From Microbispora hainanensis (lineage in GTDB: Bacteria > Actinomycetota > Actinomycetes > Streptosporangiales > Streptosporangiaceae): 64,000 bases of DNA. Each line of letters opens with the position of its first letter. Position 1 is the first letter of the stretch. The notes under the pieces are model-generated. The model was not told where the DNA came from. It saw only the letters and a program-made list of their open reading frames with translations, and searched no databases. A program made the position numbers and the translations under genes. The stretch lies in NCBI RefSeq assembly GCF_006874475.1, contig NZ_VIRM01000023.1, forward strand, positions 62,001 to 126,000. Reading direction: 5' to 3'. This document shows positions 41,448 through 50,978 of this stretch, piece after piece.

Positions 41448-42524
41448 TCAGAGGACGGCCGCTCGCACGCACAGCACGTCGGGCAGGTGACGGGCGATCA
41501 GCGACCAGGTCTCGCCCGCGTCGGCCGAGCCGTACACCTCGCCGTCCCGGGTGCCGAAGAACACCCCGGCGGGCCCGGCGGACATCGCGTCCCTGAGCAC
41601 CGAGGAGTGCACCGGGCCCTCGGGCAGCCCCGCGGAGAAGCCCTGCCAGGTGGCCCCGGCGTCGTCGCTGCGGAACACCCGGTAGCGGTGATCGAGCGGC
41701 GTCCGGTCGACGTCGCCGTGCAGCGGGAAGACGTACAGCCTGTCCGGGTCGCCCGGGTCGACCGCGATCGGGAACCCGAAGTCGGAGGGCAGGCCCGACC
41801 CGATCTCGGTCCAGGAGTCGCCGAAGTCGTCGGACCGGTAGACCCCGAAGTGGTGCTGCAGGTAGAGCCGGTCGGGCACCGAGGGATGCTGGGCGACCTT
41901 GTGCACGCACTGCCCGAACTCGGGATACTGCGCCCCCTCGGGGAGGAAGGGCGCGCGGATGTTCTTGTTGGACGGCCGCCAGGTGGCCCCCGCGTCGTCG
42001 CTGCGGAAGAACCCCACGGCGGAGGCGGCGACCGCGATGCGCTGCGGGTCGGAGGGGTGGGGGATCACGGTGTGGAGGCACAGGCCGCCGCCGCCGGGCT
42101 GCCACTGAGACCGGGTGGGGTGGTCCCACAGGCCGTCGACCATGGTGTAGGTGGCCCCGCGGTCCTCCGACCGGAACAGCGCGGCGGGCTCGGCGCCCGC
42201 CCAGACCACGTCCGGCTCGGACGGCGACGGCTGGAGCTGCCACACCCGGGCCAGCGCGGCCCCGGTGCGCTCGGGGAAGGCGACCGGCGGGGACGTCGCC
42301 TCCTCCCAGGTCTCGCCGAGATCGTCGGACCACATCACCGACGGGCCGAAGTGGCCGTACTCGATCCCGGCGAGGAGGCGGGGCGTGGCGCCGCGGGTGT
42401 CGATCGCGACCGAGTGGACCCCGATGGTGGAGAACCGCACGGGCTCGACCTCGAACGAGCCGCCGTCCGAGGAGCGGGCGAGGAACAATCCTTTGCGAGT
42501 ACCGATCGCGAGGAGTGCGGGCAT
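41448..42524 (-). CDS. Asp-box (BNR) beta-propeller protein
   Basis: 358 aa, a WD40/YVTN- or sialidase-like propeller. It has at least six Asp boxes: SDDLGETWEE, SEDRGATY, SDDAGATWRP, SDDFGDSWTE, SDDAGATWQG and SADAGETWSL. No signal peptide is seen (starts MPALLAIGTRKGLFLA), so it is probably cytoplasmic. Such proteins are often mis-named glycosyl hydrolases; the catalytic Arg triad of sialidases is not evident, so the function is unknown. Confidence 0.88.
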   Translation of the reverse strand: MPALLAIGTRKGLFLARSSDGGSFEVEPVRFSTIGVHSVAIDTRGATPRLLAGIEYGHFGPSVMWSDDLGETWEEATSPPVAFPERTGAALARVWQLQPSPSEPDVVWAGAEPAALFRSEDRGATYTMVDGLWDHPTRSQWQPGGGGLCLHTVIPHPSDPQRIAVAASAVGFFRSDDAGATWRPSNKNIRAPFLPEGAQYPEFGQCVHKVAQHPSVPDRLYLQHHFGVYRSDDFGDSWTEIGSGLPSDFGFPIAVDPGDPDRLYVFPLHGDVDRTPLDHRYRVFRSDDAGATWQGFSAGLPEGPVHSSVLRDAMSAGPAGVFFGTRDGEVYGSADAGETWSLIARHLPDVLCVRAAVL

Positions 42525-42604
42525 ATATCCTCCCTGTGCCGATTTCGATCATGTTTTCGATTCGAATCCTGCCACGAAACCCTCCACCTCGCCCGCTGTT
42601 CCGG

Positions 42605-43894
42605 TCAAGCCTCGCTGCGCACCGTGCCGCCGCGCACCGGATCGCCCTGTACAGGGTCGCCGTGCTCAGGGACGCCGTGCACCGACGTGCCGTGGACCGT
42701 GCCGCTGTGAACCGTGCCGCTGTGAACCGTGCTGCCGTGAACCGTGCCGTCCGGCAATGGGTCGCCGTGCACGGCGTCGCTGTGTATCGGGTCGCTGTGT
42801 ATCGGGTCGCGGTGGATGCGCGCGAGCGGCACCCCCGACATCTGCAGGCGCCGTACGGTCTCGTTCACCATCGCCGCGGGCCCGCAGACGTACGCCTCGT
42901 GGCCGGCCCAGGAGTGGAACCTCCCGACCACGTCGGGAAGCCGGCCGCGCATCCCGTCGTAGGCCGGGTCGTCGGAGACCGCCGGCACGACCCGCAGCCA
43001 GGGGAAGGCGGCCTCCATCCTCGCCAGGTCCGGCATGTCGTACAGGTCGCACGCGCGCCGGGCGCCGTACAGCAGGTGGATGTTCGGGCGATCCCCGGAG
43101 GCGATGACGTGCTCGATGACGGCCTTGAGCGGCGCGAGGCCGGTGCCGCCGGCGACGCAGAGCACGTCGCGGCCCGGCTCGGGCGGCGTCATCGTACCCA
43201 CCGGCGGGCCGAGCAGGAGCTGGTCGCCGATACGGGTGTGGCGGACCAGCGCCGTGCTCACCCAGCCGCCCGGCACGGCGCGCACGTGCAGGCGGAGCGT
43301 GCCGTCCGCCCGGGGTGCGTTGGCGATGGAGAACCGCCGCCACACGCGCGGCCACCTGGCCGTCTGCACCGTGACGTACTGCCCGGGGACGAAGTCCATG
43401 GGCTGCGAGGGCCGCAGCGTGAGCACCGCGATGTCCCGGGTGCGCGGTTCGTGGTCGATCACCTCCGCGAGCCACCAGGCGGGCGTGGTCTCGGCGTCGG
43501 CGGCGTCGATCATGATCTTCGCCGCCATGGCGTACGCCTCGGTCCAGGCGGCCTCGATCTCGTCGGTCCAGATCTCGGCGGCGAAGTGCCTGATCGTGGC
43601 GAGGAGGGCGTTTCCCACGACTTTGTAGTGCTCGGGGGACACGCCATACTTGCGATGGTCCCGCCCTAACTGGGCGAGATAGGACGCCAGCCCCTCGGGG
43701 CTGTCGAGCATCCAGACGATCCTCGTGAGCGCGTTGAAGAGCCGGTCGCGCTGCACCTCCATGCCCGGCGGGAACATGCCCCGCATGTGCGGGCAGTGCG
43801 TGAACAGTCGTCCGTAGAAATATCCCGCGGCCTTCCCGGCGACGGGCTCGACGACCGAGAAGCTCTCCTTGACGAGGCGCGGATTCAGCGGCAT
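42605..43894 (-). CDS. flavohemoglobin with pentapeptide-repeat tail
   Basis: 429 aa. The N-terminal globin domain (1-130) has the proximal His in LGRDHRKYGV. An FAD-binding ferredoxin-reductase domain follows (WRRFSIANAP, GQYVTVQ), then an NAD domain (CVAGGTGLAPLKA, YVCGPAAMV). Flavohemoglobins detoxify nitric oxide to nitrate with O2 and NAD(P)H. After the normal end (about residue 360) the chain runs ~65 residues through tandem pentapeptides of pattern HxxxV (HSDPI, HSGTV, HGDPV), rich in His; this is not part of the family. The AT-rich upstream region is shared with the divergent amidotransferase gene. Confidence 0.92.
   Translation of the reverse strand: MPLNPRLVKESFSVVEPVAGKAAGYFYGRLFTHCPHMRGMFPPGMEVQRDRLFNALTRIVWMLDSPEGLASYLAQLGRDHRKYGVSPEHYKVVGNALLATIRHFAAEIWTDEIEAAWTEAYAMAAKIMIDAADAETTPAWWLAEVIDHEPRTRDIAVLTLRPSQPMDFVPGQYVTVQTARWPRVWRRFSIANAPRADGTLRLHVRAVPGGWVSTALVRHTRIGDQLLLGPPVGTMTPPEPGRDVLCVAGGTGLAPLKAVIEHVIASGDRPNIHLLYGARRACDLYDMPDLARMEAAFPWLRVVPAVSDDPAYDGMRGRLPDVVGRFHSWAGHEAYVCGPAAMVNETVRRLQMSGVPLARIHRDPIHSDPIHSDAVHGDPLPDGTVHGSTVHSGTVHSGTVHGTSVHGVPEHGDPVQGDPVRGGTVRSEA
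42621..42815. repeat. 13-unit 15-bp minisatellite in flavohemoglobin
   Basis: Thirteen consecutive 15-bp units in strict phase, e.g. ACCGTGCCGCTGTGA (42696-42710 and 42711-42725 identical) and ATCGGGTCGCTGTGT. All are in frame and encode the His-containing tail. Confidence 0.88.
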
Positions 43895-44061
43895 CAGTTG
43901 TGTCCCACCCTAGGGACCGGAGGAGTGCTCCGGTCTGTCGATCCACCTCCCTGACGGCTCCGGGTGACGAGCGGCGGCGGCCCCGGCTCAACCGATCGCT
44001 CAACGGTGAGTGTTTCACTCGCTCTCGGGCGTCACAACCGATTCCCCACAAGGCAACCGAC

Positions 44062-44119
44062 TGTGAATACTTCGTTATTTTTCGTGACGCTCTCGCTGTG
44101 ACGCCTGTGACTGATGTGA
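44062..44119. promoter_or_regulatory. TGTGA direct repeats in divergent promoter
   Basis: TGTGA at 44097-44101, 44106-44110 and 44115-44119 (exact 9-bp spacing), plus another at 44062-44066. They lie in the AT-rich 294-bp gap between the flavohemoglobin and amidotransferase genes (43895-44188). Candidate binding site for a regulator that recognises direct repeats. The rest of the gap shows no gene. Confidence 0.45.
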
Positions 44120-44188
44120 AAACTGACAAAAGAAAACGATCTGCGCCATGATGGGCCTGCCTGCTCGCACACCTTCAGGAGATTGGCC

Positions 44189-44887
44189 ATGGCGCGTCCC
44201 ATCGTCGGCATCACCACCTATCTAGAGGCCGCGCGCTGGGGCACGTGGGTCCGTGAGGCGGCGATCTCGCCCCAGGCGTACGCGCGCGCGGTGGAGAAGG
44301 CCGGCGGCGCGCCCGTCCTGCTGCCACCGCTGAGCCCCGTGTCCGCGGGCGATTACATCCGCCGCCTGGACGCGGTCATCCTCGCCGGGGGCGTCGAGGT
44401 CGATCCGGCCCTGTACGGCGAGGTCGCGGCGGGGGAGCCGGACGACGACGGGCTCGGCGGGCCGCAGCCCCAGCGCGACCGGTTCGAGACTGCGCTGGCG
44501 CAGGCGGCGGTCGAGGCGGACGTGCCGCTGCTGGCGATCTCGCGCGGCATGCACGTGCTGAACGTCGCCCAGGGCGGCACGCTGATCACGTCGCTGCGGG
44601 AGGCCGTCGGCCACGACCGCCACGAGACGGCCGCGCACGTGGTCACCGTGAGCGTGTCGAGCAAGGTCGGCAAGGCCGTGGGCGACCGCGCCGAGGTGAC
44701 CGGCGCGCACCACCGGGCCGTCCGGCGGCTCGGCACGGGCCTGATCGCGGTGGCGTGGGCCGACGACCAGATCGTCGAGGCCGTCGAGCTGCAGGGGCAC
44801 CGGTTCGCCGTCGGCGTCCAGTGGCATCCCGAGCGCGGCGCGGACAACCGCCTGGTCGAGGCCCTGGTGGACACGGCCCGCCCCTGA
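44189..44887 (+). CDS. class-I amidotransferase (C26-like), Cys to Ser
   Basis: 232 aa, homologous to gamma-glutamyl-gamma-aminobutyrate hydrolase PuuD (peptidase C26). ILAGGVEVDPALYGE and the His-Glu pair in VGVQWHPERG are present, but the nucleophile elbow reads LLAISRGMHVLNVAQGG with Ser118 (TCG) in place of the expected Cys of ICRGMQ. The enzyme may be inactive, or use Ser. Alternatively it could be a regulatory homologue. AGGAG upstream fixes the ATG at 44189. Confidence 0.88.
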   Translation: MARPIVGITTYLEAARWGTWVREAAISPQAYARAVEKAGGAPVLLPPLSPVSAGDYIRRLDAVILAGGVEVDPALYGEVAAGEPDDDGLGGPQPQRDRFETALAQAAVEADVPLLAISRGMHVLNVAQGGTLITSLREAVGHDRHETAAHVVTVSVSSKVGKAVGDRAEVTGAHHRAVRRLGTGLIAVAWADDQIVEAVELQGHRFAVGVQWHPERGADNRLVEALVDTARP

Positions 44888-45149
44888 CCCGTACGGACCG
44901 CGTCCCCGGGCCGGTGCGGTCGCCGGAGGCGGCGTGAGGCGTCGTGAGGCGGCGTCGTGAGGTGGTGCGGTCGGCGCGGGTGGCATGGAAAGCGCGCCGC
45001 GGCCGCTTCGGCGGTCCTGTCGGCGGGCGCTGTTACTGTGCGGGCATGGCGGCGCGTCCCCAGGCGGAAGAGCGTCGTCTCATGCTGTTCCCCCGGGCGG
45101 TGGCGGGCCGCGGCTTCCCCGCCGCGGGGATCAGGCGAGGAGTGGCGCC
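44888..45149. other. intergenic with GTGAGGC-type repeats
   Basis: 262 bp. Around 44929-44966 a run of short direct repeats (GTGAGGCGTC, GTGAGGCGGCGTC, GTGAGGTGGTGCG) is visible. A small ORF from the ATG at 45046 overlaps the next gene and is not supported. Nothing else is recognised. Confidence 0.4.
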
Positions 45150-45941
<792 letters not shown>

Positions 45942-45957
45942 GCGCCGACCGGCAGCC

Positions 45958-46380
45958 CTAGCCGAAGCGTTTGCGCAGGGACTCCAGGCCGGGGACGAAA
46001 ACACCGCGTGTAAGGATCTTCGCGATCTTCTCGGGGTCGTCGGCCTCGAAGGTCGCGTACCACTCCACGAACGCCTGCCCGGAGTCCGTCACCGGGGCGA
46101 CGCGGCAGGTCGCGTGGTAGTCGCGCATGGGCAGCGGCGACTCGATGGTCGTGTACGTGAGCGTGCGGGCCTCGTCGTCGAGGGTCAGCAGCCGCTCGCG
46201 GAACACCCCGCCCGCCCCCTCGACCCGCCGCACCGCGCCCGGGGCGGGCGGTGCGCCGTCCTCGATCTCACAGGTGGCCACGCCCGGCAGCCACTCGTGG
46301 AGGTTGCCGAACTCGCGCAGGAACGCCCAGACGTCCCCGGCGTCCGCGTCGATCACCGTGCTGGCGTACGGACCGCGCAT
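45958..46380 (-). CDS. SRPBCC/polyketide-cyclase-like protein
   Basis: About 140-aa START-like fold. The pattern ST..IDADAGDVWAFLREFGNLHEWLPGVATCEIEDG at the N-terminus and a long C-terminal helix are those of polyketide cyclase/dehydrase-type SRPBCC proteins that bind hydrophobic ligands. The start at 46380 is chosen because GGAG precedes it; 46404 is also in frame. It converges on the enoyl-CoA hydratase. Confidence 0.85.
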   Translation of the reverse strand: MRGPYASTVIDADAGDVWAFLREFGNLHEWLPGVATCEIEDGAPPAPGAVRRVEGAGGVFRERLLTLDDEARTLTYTTIESPLPMRDYHATCRVAPVTDSGQAFVEWYATFEADDPEKIAKILTRGVFVPGLESLRKRFG

Positions 46381-46476
46381 GTGTGACTCCTTCCGCTGCC
46401 TCAAGTAGGTGCCCCGCGGCGGCGGCGCGCAAGCGGCCGGAAGTGACCGGAGGCGATCGGAGATGATCGGAGGCGG

Positions 46477-47658
46477 TCAGAAGCTCCTGGGCAGGCCGAG
46501 CACCTGGGTGGCCAGGTAGTTGAGCAGCAGTTCCTCGGTCACCGGCGCGATCCGGCCGATCCTGGCGTCGGCCAGCAGCCGCGCGACGGGATACTCCAGC
46601 GAGTACGCCATGCCCCCGTGGGTCTGGAACGCCGCGTCGGCGGCCTCCCACGCGGCCTGCGAGGCCGTCAGCTTGGCGATGTTGGCCTCCGTGCCGCAGG
46701 GCAGGCGGTTGTCGAACGACCAGGCCGCCTTGTGCAGCATCAGCCTGGCCAGCTCGATCTTGGCCTTGACCTGGGCCAGCGGGAACGCGACGGCCTGATT
46801 GGCCCCGATGGGCCGGCCGAAGACCTCCCGCTGCTTCGCGTAGTCGACGCCCACCCGCAGTGCCACCTCGGCCCCGCCGAGGGCGCTGGCCGCCAGCAGG
46901 ATCCGCTCGGGGTTCAGCACGTCCCACAGCACGGCGGCCCCCCGGTCCACCTCGCCCAGCACGCTGGAGGCGGGCAGTCGCAGGTCGTCGATGAAGACCA
47001 TGTTGGACGGCGTGGTGTTCGCGCCCATCTTGGGGATCGGCCGGTAGGACAGTTGCCCGGCCGCCACCGCCTCCGGCACGTTCACCAGGAACACCGTCAG
47101 CCCCTCGCTGCGCGGCCTGGCCTCCGCCGCCGGGATCGTCCGGGTGACGAGCAGCATCCAGGAGGCCCGCTGAACCCCGGTGATCCAGATCTTCCGGCCG
47201 TTGACGACGAAGTCGTCGCCGTCCCTGCGGGCGAAGGTCGAGATCGCCAGCGAGTTGGACCCGGCGTCGGGCTCGGTCAGCGCGAAGCAGGTCTCGATCT
47301 CTCCCGTCGCCAGCTTCGGCAGCAGCGCGGCCCTCTGCTCGGCCGAGCCGTGCCTGGCCAGCGTGAGCGCCCCGAACCCCGGCGTCAGCACGTACATGAA
47401 CGCGGAACCGCCGGCCGAACCGGAGGCCGACAGGGTCTCGGTGGCCACGGCCAGCTCCAGCAGGCCCTGCCCGGCTCCGCCGTACTCCTCCGGTACGGCC
47501 AGGCCGAGCCAGCCGCCCTTGGCGAGCTCGGCCCACACCTCTTCCGGCCAGCGCTTCTCGGCCTCGCAACGCTGCCAGTAGTCCATGTCGTATCGCGAGC
47601 AGATGTCCGCGATGCCCCGGCGCACCGCCTGCGCGCTCTCCGGCAGCGTGAAGTCCAT
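46477..47658 (-). CDS. acyl-CoA dehydrogenase
   Basis: 393-aa FAD flavoenzyme catalysing alpha,beta-dehydrogenation of an acyl-CoA. It shows the standard three-domain layout: an N-terminal helical domain, the beta domain with CFALTEPDAGSN and WITGVQRASW, and a C-terminal helical domain with QTHGGMAYSLEYPVARLLADARIG. The residue two after THGG fits the class without an obvious catalytic Glu at the isobutyryl position, so chain-length specificity cannot be told. Start uncertain between 47658 and 47667. Confidence 0.93.
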   Translation of the reverse strand: MDFTLPESAQAVRRGIADICSRYDMDYWQRCEAEKRWPEEVWAELAKGGWLGLAVPEEYGGAGQGLLELAVATETLSASGSAGGSAFMYVLTPGFGALTLARHGSAEQRAALLPKLATGEIETCFALTEPDAGSNSLAISTFARRDGDDFVVNGRKIWITGVQRASWMLLVTRTIPAAEARPRSEGLTVFLVNVPEAVAAGQLSYRPIPKMGANTTPSNMVFIDDLRLPASSVLGEVDRGAAVLWDVLNPERILLAASALGGAEVALRVGVDYAKQREVFGRPIGANQAVAFPLAQVKAKIELARLMLHKAAWSFDNRLPCGTEANIAKLTASQAAWEAADAAFQTHGGMAYSLEYPVARLLADARIGRIAPVTEELLLNYLATQVLGLPRSF

Positions 47659-47696
47659 GCCCGTCACTTTAGAACGTCATTCGGCGAGCCGCGAGA

Positions 47697-48287
47697 TCAT
47701 CGGCGGGGGCGGCGCGCGTGGTAGACGAAGGCGGGCGGCAGGTTCCGCCACACCGTGCGCCCGGCCACGACCTCCTCGAACGCCTCGCCCAGCCTGCGGC
47801 GGAACCGCAGGGCCGCGGGCAGGGCGCGGGCGTGCACGTAGGAGAACGTCGTGAACGCGCCTCCCGGCGCGAGCGAGGCGACCACGGCCCGTAGCAGATC
47901 CGCCTGGTGGGCGGGGGGAAACGCCGCCCAGGGCAGCCCGCTCACGATCACGTCGGCGGCGGCCACGCCCCGGTCGGCGAGCAGCTCGGGCAGCCGCGCG
48001 GCGTTGTCGACCACGAGCTCCACCCCCGGATAGCGGGCGCCGAGGTGGCCGGCCAGCCGCGGGTTGATCTCGACCGCCAGATGCCGCCCCCGCCCGCCGA
48101 TGCGGTGCTGGATCTCGGCGGTGAAGGGGCCGGTGCCCGGCCCCAGCTCGACCACGACGGGGTCGCCGCGCTCCGGCACCGGCACGCACACCGTCTCGGA
48201 CAACCGCCGTGAGCTGGGCGCGACCGCCCCGGTCACGGCGGGGGAGCGCAGGAACTGCCCGAAGAAGACCGCTGTTTCGTTCGCCAT
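47697..48287 (-). CDS. class I SAM-dependent methyltransferase
   Basis: 196 aa; motif I VVELGPGTGPFT, motif II acidic AVEIN, and the ADVIVSGLPWAAF block are those of PmtA-like phospholipid N-methyltransferases and rRNA-adenine-type methyltransferases. The N-terminal FFGQFLRSPAVTGAVAPSSRRLS fits the PmtA-like group. It would methylate a phospholipid head group or related small molecule; function not certain. Separated by 39 bp from the acyl-CoA dehydrogenase gene. Confidence 0.9.
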   Translation of the reverse strand: MANETAVFFGQFLRSPAVTGAVAPSSRRLSETVCVPVPERGDPVVVELGPGTGPFTAEIQHRIGGRGRHLAVEINPRLAGHLGARYPGVELVVDNAARLPELLADRGVAAADVIVSGLPWAAFPPAHQADLLRAVVASLAPGGAFTTFSYVHARALPAALRFRRRLGEAFEEVVAGRTVWRNLPPAFVYHARRPRR

Positions 48288-48458
48288 GCTGCGACGCTAT
48301 GGCCGCGGACCGCCTGCCTCGCCCGCCGTCCGGACCGACCTGGTGGCCAGGCGGATCACCGCGTACGGCCCATCGGCGGGCGGAAGCGGCCAGAAGGAGG
48401 AGAAGCCTCCTCCGGCCGGAGGACGGGTTTCCACCCCGGTGGGCGGTAGCGTTCCCTC

Positions 48459-50282
48459 ATGCGGTGGCCCTCGGCGCGCCGGTTCGTCGCTCGGCGCCCC
48501 CTAACAGACCGTCCACTCACCGATCGTTCCCTCACTGACCGCCCTCCCACTGACCGCCCTCTCACCGACCGTCCCCCCACCGACCCTCCCGTCATTGAGC
48601 GTCCCCGCACCGACCGGCCCATCGCCGGCCGGTCCTTCGCGCTCTCGCGCGGCTCGGCCCTCGACATCGGCCTCGCGGTCGGCGGGACCGGGCTCGACGT
48701 GCTCGTCAGCGCCGGCTCCTGGGGTTTCTCGGGCGACGGGAGCACCCCGGTCCCAGTGTGGGTGGGGATGGGCTTCGCCCTGCTGGCCGGTCTGCCGATG
48801 GGCCTGCTGCGCCGATGGCCCGGTCCTGTGGCCGTCTATCTGTCCGTGCTGCTGGTGATCTGCGACCAGCTCGGCGCGTTCACCGTCAACACCCTCCAGG
48901 TCCTGCTGCCGATCTCGGTGGGCGTGCTGGCCCGGTCGCGCGGCTGGGGCTGGACGGCGCCGGTCGCCGTGCTCGCCGCCGCCGCGACCGGCGTGAACCT
49001 CGCCGACCCCGGTGTCGCGCTGACGAGCAACACCTGGTTCTACTCCGTCGGGCTGATCGCGGCCCCGGTGCTGATCGGCCGATACCTGCGCGGTCAGGAG
49101 GGGCGCCGCAAGGAGGACACCGCGCCGCTGCTCGACCTGCTGCTCGCGGGCGGCGGGGTGGCGCTGTCGGTGCTGACCACCTGGCCCTACTGGCACAGCG
49201 GCGAGCCGCCCGTGTGGGCGGTCGCGCTCGGGGTGATGCTCGCGGGGCTCGCCCTGGGCGTCGTGCGGCACCTGCCCGGCGCGGTCCTGCTGCTGGAGAG
49301 CGTCGCACTGGTCACGGCCGACCAGTACGTGCCGAGGACCGGCAGCAGCCTCCAGCTGCTCGCCCTGGTGGCCCTCGGCGTGTTCGCGACCCGCGCCACC
49401 TGGCCGTGGGTCGCCGCGGCGTACGCCCTGACCTGCTCGGTCGCGGCGGTCGTGGTCGTGGACGACCCCGCCGACATCACTCCGTTCCGGGTGGTGGCGT
49501 TGATGACGATGATCACCGCGCCCGTGGCGATCGGCCGCTACGTCGGCGTACGGCAGGCCCAGGCCAGGCACGCCGCCGAACTTTCCGCGGAGCGGGCCAG
49601 GGCCGCCCGGCTCGCCGAGCGGGAGCGGATCGCCCGCGAGGTCCACGACATCGTGGCCCACCACGTGGGGGCGATGGTGCTGCGCGCGAGCGCCGCGCAG
49701 TACGCGGGGGCGGACGGCCCGGCGGCCGAGGCGCTGGCCGACATCAGGGACACCGGCCACCGCGTGCTGGAGGACCTGCGCGGCCTGCTGTCCGTGCTGC
49801 GCGACCCCGGCGAGGCGCTCGGATCCGATCTCATGCTCGCGAACATGCTGGCCGACCCCGGCGACGTGCTGCGCGACGCCGTGTCCCGGATGACGACGGC
49901 CGGCCTGCGGGTGGATCTGCGTCTCGCGCCCGAGGCGGAACGGGCTCCGCTGGTGGTGCGGGCCTCGGCGGCGAGGATCGTCCAGGAGGGGCTGACGAAC
50001 GTGTTGAAACACGCCGGTCCGGGAGCCCGGGCGGAGGTCGACGTGGCGATGCGCCCGGACGCGCTCACGGTCGAGGTGCGCAACGGCCCGGGCACGTCCC
50101 GTGCCGCGGAGGTGCTGCCGTCGCACGGCCAGGGCATCGCGGGCATGCGGGAGCGGGCCCGCGCCTTCGGCGGGCATGTCACCGCGGGCCCGGCCGAGGG
50201 CGGCGGCTGGCGGCTGACCGCCTCGCTGCCGGTGCCGGGCGAGAACCGGCCGGTGTGCCGCGTCACCGGGAGGCTCGCGTGA
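48459..50282 (+). CDS. two-component sensor histidine kinase (HisKA_3)
   Basis: 607 aa. Residues 15-59 are tandem pentapeptides of type TDRPL/TDRPP (15-bp DNA units). A membrane domain with about eight to ten helices follows, then a dimerisation/phosphoacceptor helix EREVHDIVAHHVGAMVLR-like (REVHDIVAHH) and a compact HATPase_c (GLTNVLKHAG, GQGIAGMRERARAFGG). Its GTGA overlap with the response regulator shows a cognate pair of the NarL/LuxR type. The signal is unknown. Confidence 0.92.
   Translation: MRWPSARRFVARRPLTDRPLTDRSLTDRPPTDRPLTDRPPTDPPVIERPRTDRPIAGRSFALSRGSALDIGLAVGGTGLDVLVSAGSWGFSGDGSTPVPVWVGMGFALLAGLPMGLLRRWPGPVAVYLSVLLVICDQLGAFTVNTLQVLLPISVGVLARSRGWGWTAPVAVLAAAATGVNLADPGVALTSNTWFYSVGLIAAPVLIGRYLRGQEGRRKEDTAPLLDLLLAGGGVALSVLTTWPYWHSGEPPVWAVALGVMLAGLALGVVRHLPGAVLLLESVALVTADQYVPRTGSSLQLLALVALGVFATRATWPWVAAAYALTCSVAAVVVVDDPADITPFRVVALMTMITAPVAIGRYVGVRQAQARHAAELSAERARAARLAERERIAREVHDIVAHHVGAMVLRASAAQYAGADGPAAEALADIRDTGHRVLEDLRGLLSVLRDPGEALGSDLMLANMLADPGDVLRDAVSRMTTAGLRVDLRLAPEAERAPLVVRASAARIVQEGLTNVLKHAGPGARAEVDVAMRPDALTVEVRNGPGTSRAAEVLPSHGQGIAGMRERARAFGGHVTAGPAEGGGWRLTASLPVPGENRPVCRVTGRLA
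48501..48635. repeat. 15-bp repeats at histidine kinase N-terminus
   Basis: Nine 15-bp units in phase (e.g. CTCACCGATCGTTCC, CTCACTGACCGCCCT), in frame, encoding TDRPx pentapeptides. Confidence 0.85.
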
Positions 50283-50968
50283 TCCGCGTCGTGGTCGCCG
50301 ACGACCAGGCCCTGGTGCGGGCGGGCGTCCGGATGATGCTGGAGGCGGCCGGCGACATGGAGGTGTGCGGCGAGGCCGCCGACGGCGCGGAAGCCGTACG
50401 GCTGGCCGAGCGGCACCGCCCCGACGTGGTGCTGATGGACCTGCGGATGCCGCGCGTGGACGGCCTGGAGGCCACCCGCAGGATCCTCGCCGCCCAGCCG
50501 TCCGCCCGGATCGTCGTGCTCACGACGTTCTCCGAGGACGAGAACCTCTACGCCGCGCTGGGTGCGGGCGCGCTCGGGTTCCTGGTGAAGGACGACCCGC
50601 CCGCCCGGATGGTCGAGTCGGTGCGGCGGGCCGCGACGGGGGAGCCGCCGCTCGCGCCGTCGGTGCTGCGGCGCGTCGTCGAACGGGCCCTGGCGGCCGA
50701 GCGGCAGGCGGTGCCGCTTCCGCCGGGCCTCACCGAGCGCGAGGCGCAGGTGCTGACCCTGGTCGGGGTCGGCCTGTCCAACGCCGAGATCGCCGACCGG
50801 CTGCACGTCGGGGTCACGACGGTCAAGAGTCACGTCGCCGCGCTCATCGACAAGCTGGGGCTGCGCAACCGCACCCAGGCGGCGGTGATGGCGCACCGGT
50901 TCGGCTTGGTCGACACCGGGTTCAACCCCGTGGCTCCTGCCCGGAACGACCGGGAGAGCGGCATGTAG
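50279..50968 (+). CDS. NarL/LuxR-type response regulator
   Basis: 229 aa: receiver domain with phosphoacceptor Asp in VVLMDLRMPRVDG, acidic pocket VADDQALVRAG and Lys in FLVKDDPP. The C-terminal LuxR helix-turn-helix is LTEREAQVLTLVGVGLSNAEIADRLHVGVTTVKSHVAALIDKLGLRNR. It is translationally coupled to the sensor kinase (GTGA). Confidence 0.95.
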   Translation: MIRVVVADDQALVRAGVRMMLEAAGDMEVCGEAADGAEAVRLAERHRPDVVLMDLRMPRVDGLEATRRILAAQPSARIVVLTTFSEDENLYAALGAGALGFLVKDDPPARMVESVRRAATGEPPLAPSVLRRVVERALAAERQAVPLPPGLTEREAQVLTLVGVGLSNAEIADRLHVGVTTVKSHVAALIDKLGLRNRTQAAVMAHRFGLVDTGFNPVAPARNDRESGM

Positions 50969-50978
50969 GGTCTGGGGC

